DNA from: a bacterium
Lineage (GTDB): Bacteria; Acidobacteriota; Blastocatellia; Pyrinomonadales; Pyrinomonadaceae
Length of the DNA: 6,581 nucleotides
Direction: 5' to 3'
NCBI GenBank assembly: GCA_029945985.1
Contig: JAQSDP010000098.1
Span: 1-6,581, forward strand
Below the pieces are notes generated by a model. That model saw nothing but the letters and a program-made list of their open reading frames with translations. It was not told the origin of the DNA and made no database searches. Shown one piece after another: positions 4,984 through 6,581 of this stretch; the first letter of the stretch is position 1, and every line of letters begins with the position of its first letter. Position numbers and translations under genes: made by a program.

Positions 4984-5937
4984 CTAACGCGGCACTTCGA
5001 CAGTCTTCAAAATATCCGAAATAACAGCGTCCGTCGTAGCTCCTTCAAGCTCAGCTTCTGCCCTTAATGCTAGCCGATGTCGTAGCACGGGCACCGCGAT
5101 GTCCCGGACGTCGTCGGGGGTTGGGAATTCGCGCCCGCGAATGGCGGCGAGGGCTTTTGAGCAGAGCAGCAATGCGATCGAGGCACGCGGACTTGCTCCG
5201 TAGAGGATGGTCGGATGGTTGCGTGACTTTCGAACGATCTCCACGATATATTTCTGCACCCCCGGTTCCATTCGCATCAAGCGAACTTCCGCACGGCAAT
5301 GCTGGATAGCCGACGGATCTGGCAGCGGCTGGATATCGAGGCTTTCGAGATGGTGAGAGTTGAACCCCGCATCCCATCGAGCAACGATCTCCAGCTCATC
5401 TTCTACCGCCGGGTAGTCGATGATGATCTTCAACAAAAATCGGTCTAGCTGAGCCTCGGGGAGCGGATATGTGCCTTCGTATTCGATAGGGTTCTCAGTC
5501 GCCAGCACGGTGAAGATCGGCGACAGCTTATGTCGCTCACCGTCGATCGTGGTCTGTCGCTCCTCCATCGCCTCGAGCAGCGCGGCCTGCGTCTTTGGCG
5601 GGGTGCGATTGATCTCATCGGCGAGCAGAATATCAGTAAATATCGGACCCTGACGAAGCGAAAACTCCGATGACTGCATATTGAACACATTCGTTCCCGT
5701 AATGTCCGAGGGCATCAGATCCGGCGTGAACTGGATCCGCGAAAAACCCGCGCCTAAGATCTGCGCGAGGGTTTTCACCGTCAGCGTCTTTGCCGTCCCA
5801 GGCACGCCCTCGAGCAATGCGTGCCCCTCGGCAAGCACGGCGACGATGATCTGCTCGATCACCTCGTCCTGCCCGACAATGGTCTTGCGAAGTTCGTTGA
5901 GAATGTGAGCGACTGTTTGAGGAGTGTGATTCAACAT
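4984..5937 (-). CDS. MoxR-type AAA+ ATPase
   Basis: This is a 317-residue cytosolic AAA+ ATPase of the MoxR family, of the usual full length. The motifs are intact. Walker A is GVPGTAKT (44-51) and Walker B is ILLADE (103-108), followed by INRTPPKTQAALLEAMEE. Sensor 1 is ATENP (146-150). The arginine-finger region is EAQLDRF (161-167) and sensor 2 is GASPRA (247-252). MoxR proteins act as chaperone-like ATPases that activate or assemble partner proteins, often with VWA-domain or DUF58 proteins encoded next to them. No such partner is encoded downstream, because the next gene is the convergent pseudokinase. The start ATG at 5937 matches the usual N-terminus. A weak GGAAA lies about eleven bases upstream. 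The nearest co-directional gene upstream is the TSUP permease, 84 bp away. Confidence 0.93.
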   Translation of the reverse strand: MLNHTPQTVAHILNELRKTIVGQDEVIEQIIVAVLAEGHALLEGVPGTAKTLTVKTLAQILGAGFSRIQFTPDLMPSDITGTNVFNMQSSEFSLRQGPIFTDILLADEINRTPPKTQAALLEAMEERQTTIDGERHKLSPIFTVLATENPIEYEGTYPLPEAQLDRFLLKIIIDYPAVEDELEIVARWDAGFNSHHLESLDIQPLPDPSAIQHCRAEVRLMRMEPGVQKYIVEIVRKSRNHPTILYGASPRASIALLLCSKALAAIRGREFPTPDDVRDIAVPVLRHRLALRAEAELEGATTDAVISDILKTVEVPR

Positions 5938-5945
5938 TCAATGTT

Positions 5946-6016
5946 TTTCCGGCGAAATACACGGAACCGCTAAAACCGTTTTCAAGACTTCGCCGTCATT
6001 TGGCGTATTTCGCGGC
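5946..6016. repeat. Degenerate palindromic intergenic repeat
   Basis: GCGAAATAC (5952-5960) is the exact inverse of GTATTTCGC (6005-6013). On the minus strand, the part from 6013 down to 5989 reads as three degenerate copies of a 9-10 base unit of the form CGCGAAATA. Such runs of CGCGAAAT-like units recur between genes in many environmental bacterial genomes and resemble dispersed REP-like repeats. Only one copy is in this window, so the dispersed nature is inferred. It fills almost all of the gap between moxR and the TSUP gene. Confidence 0.45.
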
Positions 6017-6021
6017 TAATT

Positions 6022-6581
6022 TCAAAGGTAATCGTAGAGTGTCTTGATCGCTAATAGGACAACGGTAGCTAAAAATATTCGCTTGAGCCAGACCTCGTTC
6101 ATCTTCGCCGCGTAATGGGCTCCGACATACGCTCCGACGAACATCGTGACCGCGAGGATGGCTCCGAGTTCATAGTCTACAAGACCTTGCCACATAAAGA
6201 CCACCGTCGCAACGCCGGACGAAAACACGTTAACGAGCTTGGTCGAACCGACCGATTCGGCGTAATCCATACCCATAAACGCGATGAATGCAGCCGTTAG
6301 GATCGTCACATATCCACCGCTATACAACCCGCCGTATATCGCCAGCAGAAATGTTGCGATATAACCGATCGTCGGAAAAGTCGCCGCTTTTCCGGGCCCG
6401 GAACGCACCAGCGTAAATATCACAACGACGATCATTGCGATCGATACGATCAGCCGCAACGATTGATTCGTGATATAGCCGACGAGCAAAGCCCCGAGCG
6501 CCGATCCAATGACTGTTAGCACGATCAGCGGCGTCAGTCTCCGCGGCTCGATCTTTCCCTGTCGAAGGAACGGGATCGTCG
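6022..6581 (-). CDS. TauE/SafE (TSUP) family membrane permease, N-terminus outside window
   Basis: The frame stays open from the TGA at 6022 to the right window edge, so the GTG at 6522 is internal and about 186 codons are visible. TSUP proteins usually have about 250 residues, so perhaps a quarter is missing. Residues are counted here from the codon at 6522. The protein is almost all membrane helices. VIGSALGALLVGYI (4-17) matches the end of the first TSUP half. YGGLYSGGYVTILTAAFIAFMGMD (63-86), followed by ESVGSTKLVNVFSSGVATVVFMWQG (89-113), matches the Gly-rich second half. The last helix is WLKRIFLATVVLLAIKTLYDYL. The family exports or imports sulfite, sulfoacetate and related organic anions. 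The substrate here cannot be told. It is co-directional with moxR, but the intervening repeat argues against tight coupling. Confidence 0.88.
   Translation of the reverse strand, partial: TIPFLRQGKIEPRRLTPLIVLTVIGSALGALLVGYITNQSLRLIVSIAMIVVVIFTLVRSGPGKAATFPTIGYIATFLLAIYGGLYSGGYVTILTAAFIAFMGMDYAESVGSTKLVNVFSSGVATVVFMWQGLVDYELGAILAVTMFVGAYVGAHYAAKMNEVWLKRIFLATVVLLAIKTLYDYL

Noticed and set aside
5633..5962. 109-codon minus-strand frame overlapping moxR in another frame
   Set aside because: Shadow of the MoxR coding sequence, which has complete AAA+ motifs in its own frame.
1..6581. tRNA, rRNA, CRISPR array or riboswitch
   Set aside because: I looked for cloverleaf-like segments, regularly spaced identical repeats and known riboswitch cores in the gaps and saw none.

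Overview
This window most resembles a chromosomal segment of a Gram-negative, moderately high-GC soil or sediment bacterium, probably Acidobacteriota and perhaps Blastocatellia. That placement is inferred from three things: the style of the ATP synthase genes (a c subunit with a cleavable-looking signal sequence, and an Fo-only cluster), a kinase-like membrane protein with a Thr/Pro-rich outer tail, and general codon use. No rRNA or other marker gene is present to prove it.

Left part (1-3377, plus strand): the C-terminal end of a probable alpha/beta hydrolase runs by a TGATG overlap into atpZ. The ATP synthase Fo genes atpI, atpB (subunit a) and atpE (subunit c) follow, and a strong intrinsic terminator closes the cluster. 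No atpF, atpH or F1 genes follow, so the Fo module is separated from the rest of the enzyme. Between atpZ and atpI lies an opposite-strand insertion of about 600 bp. It holds the C-terminal stump of an IS1-type transposase and a small intact-looking hypothetical gene. A near-consensus sigma70-type promoter sits at the atpI edge of this remnant and could have restored transcription of atpI-atpB-atpE. The 231-bp gap between atpB and atpE contains an inverted repeat and a possible 45-codon ORF that ends one base before the atpE start.

Middle part (3378-4983, plus strand): a single gene encodes a Ser/Thr-kinase-like protein with one transmembrane helix and a long Pro/Thr-rich outer tail. It lacks the VAIK lysine, the alpha-C glutamate, the catalytic-loop asparagine and the DFG aspartate, so it is predicted to be a pseudokinase. 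A 19-codon TTG-initiated ORF with an excellent ribosome-binding site overlaps its start.

Right part (4984-6581, minus strand): a MoxR-type AAA+ ATPase is convergent with the pseudokinase gene. Upstream of it, in the same direction, is a TauE/SafE (TSUP) family permease that is cut by the window edge. The 84-bp gap between the two carries a degenerate, partly palindromic repeat resembling dispersed intergenic repeats of environmental genomes.

The most noteworthy items are the pseudokinase, the mobile-element scar with its putative near-leaderless promoter inside the ATP synthase cluster, and the unusual c and a subunits. I see no evidence for a wholly new multi-gene system.
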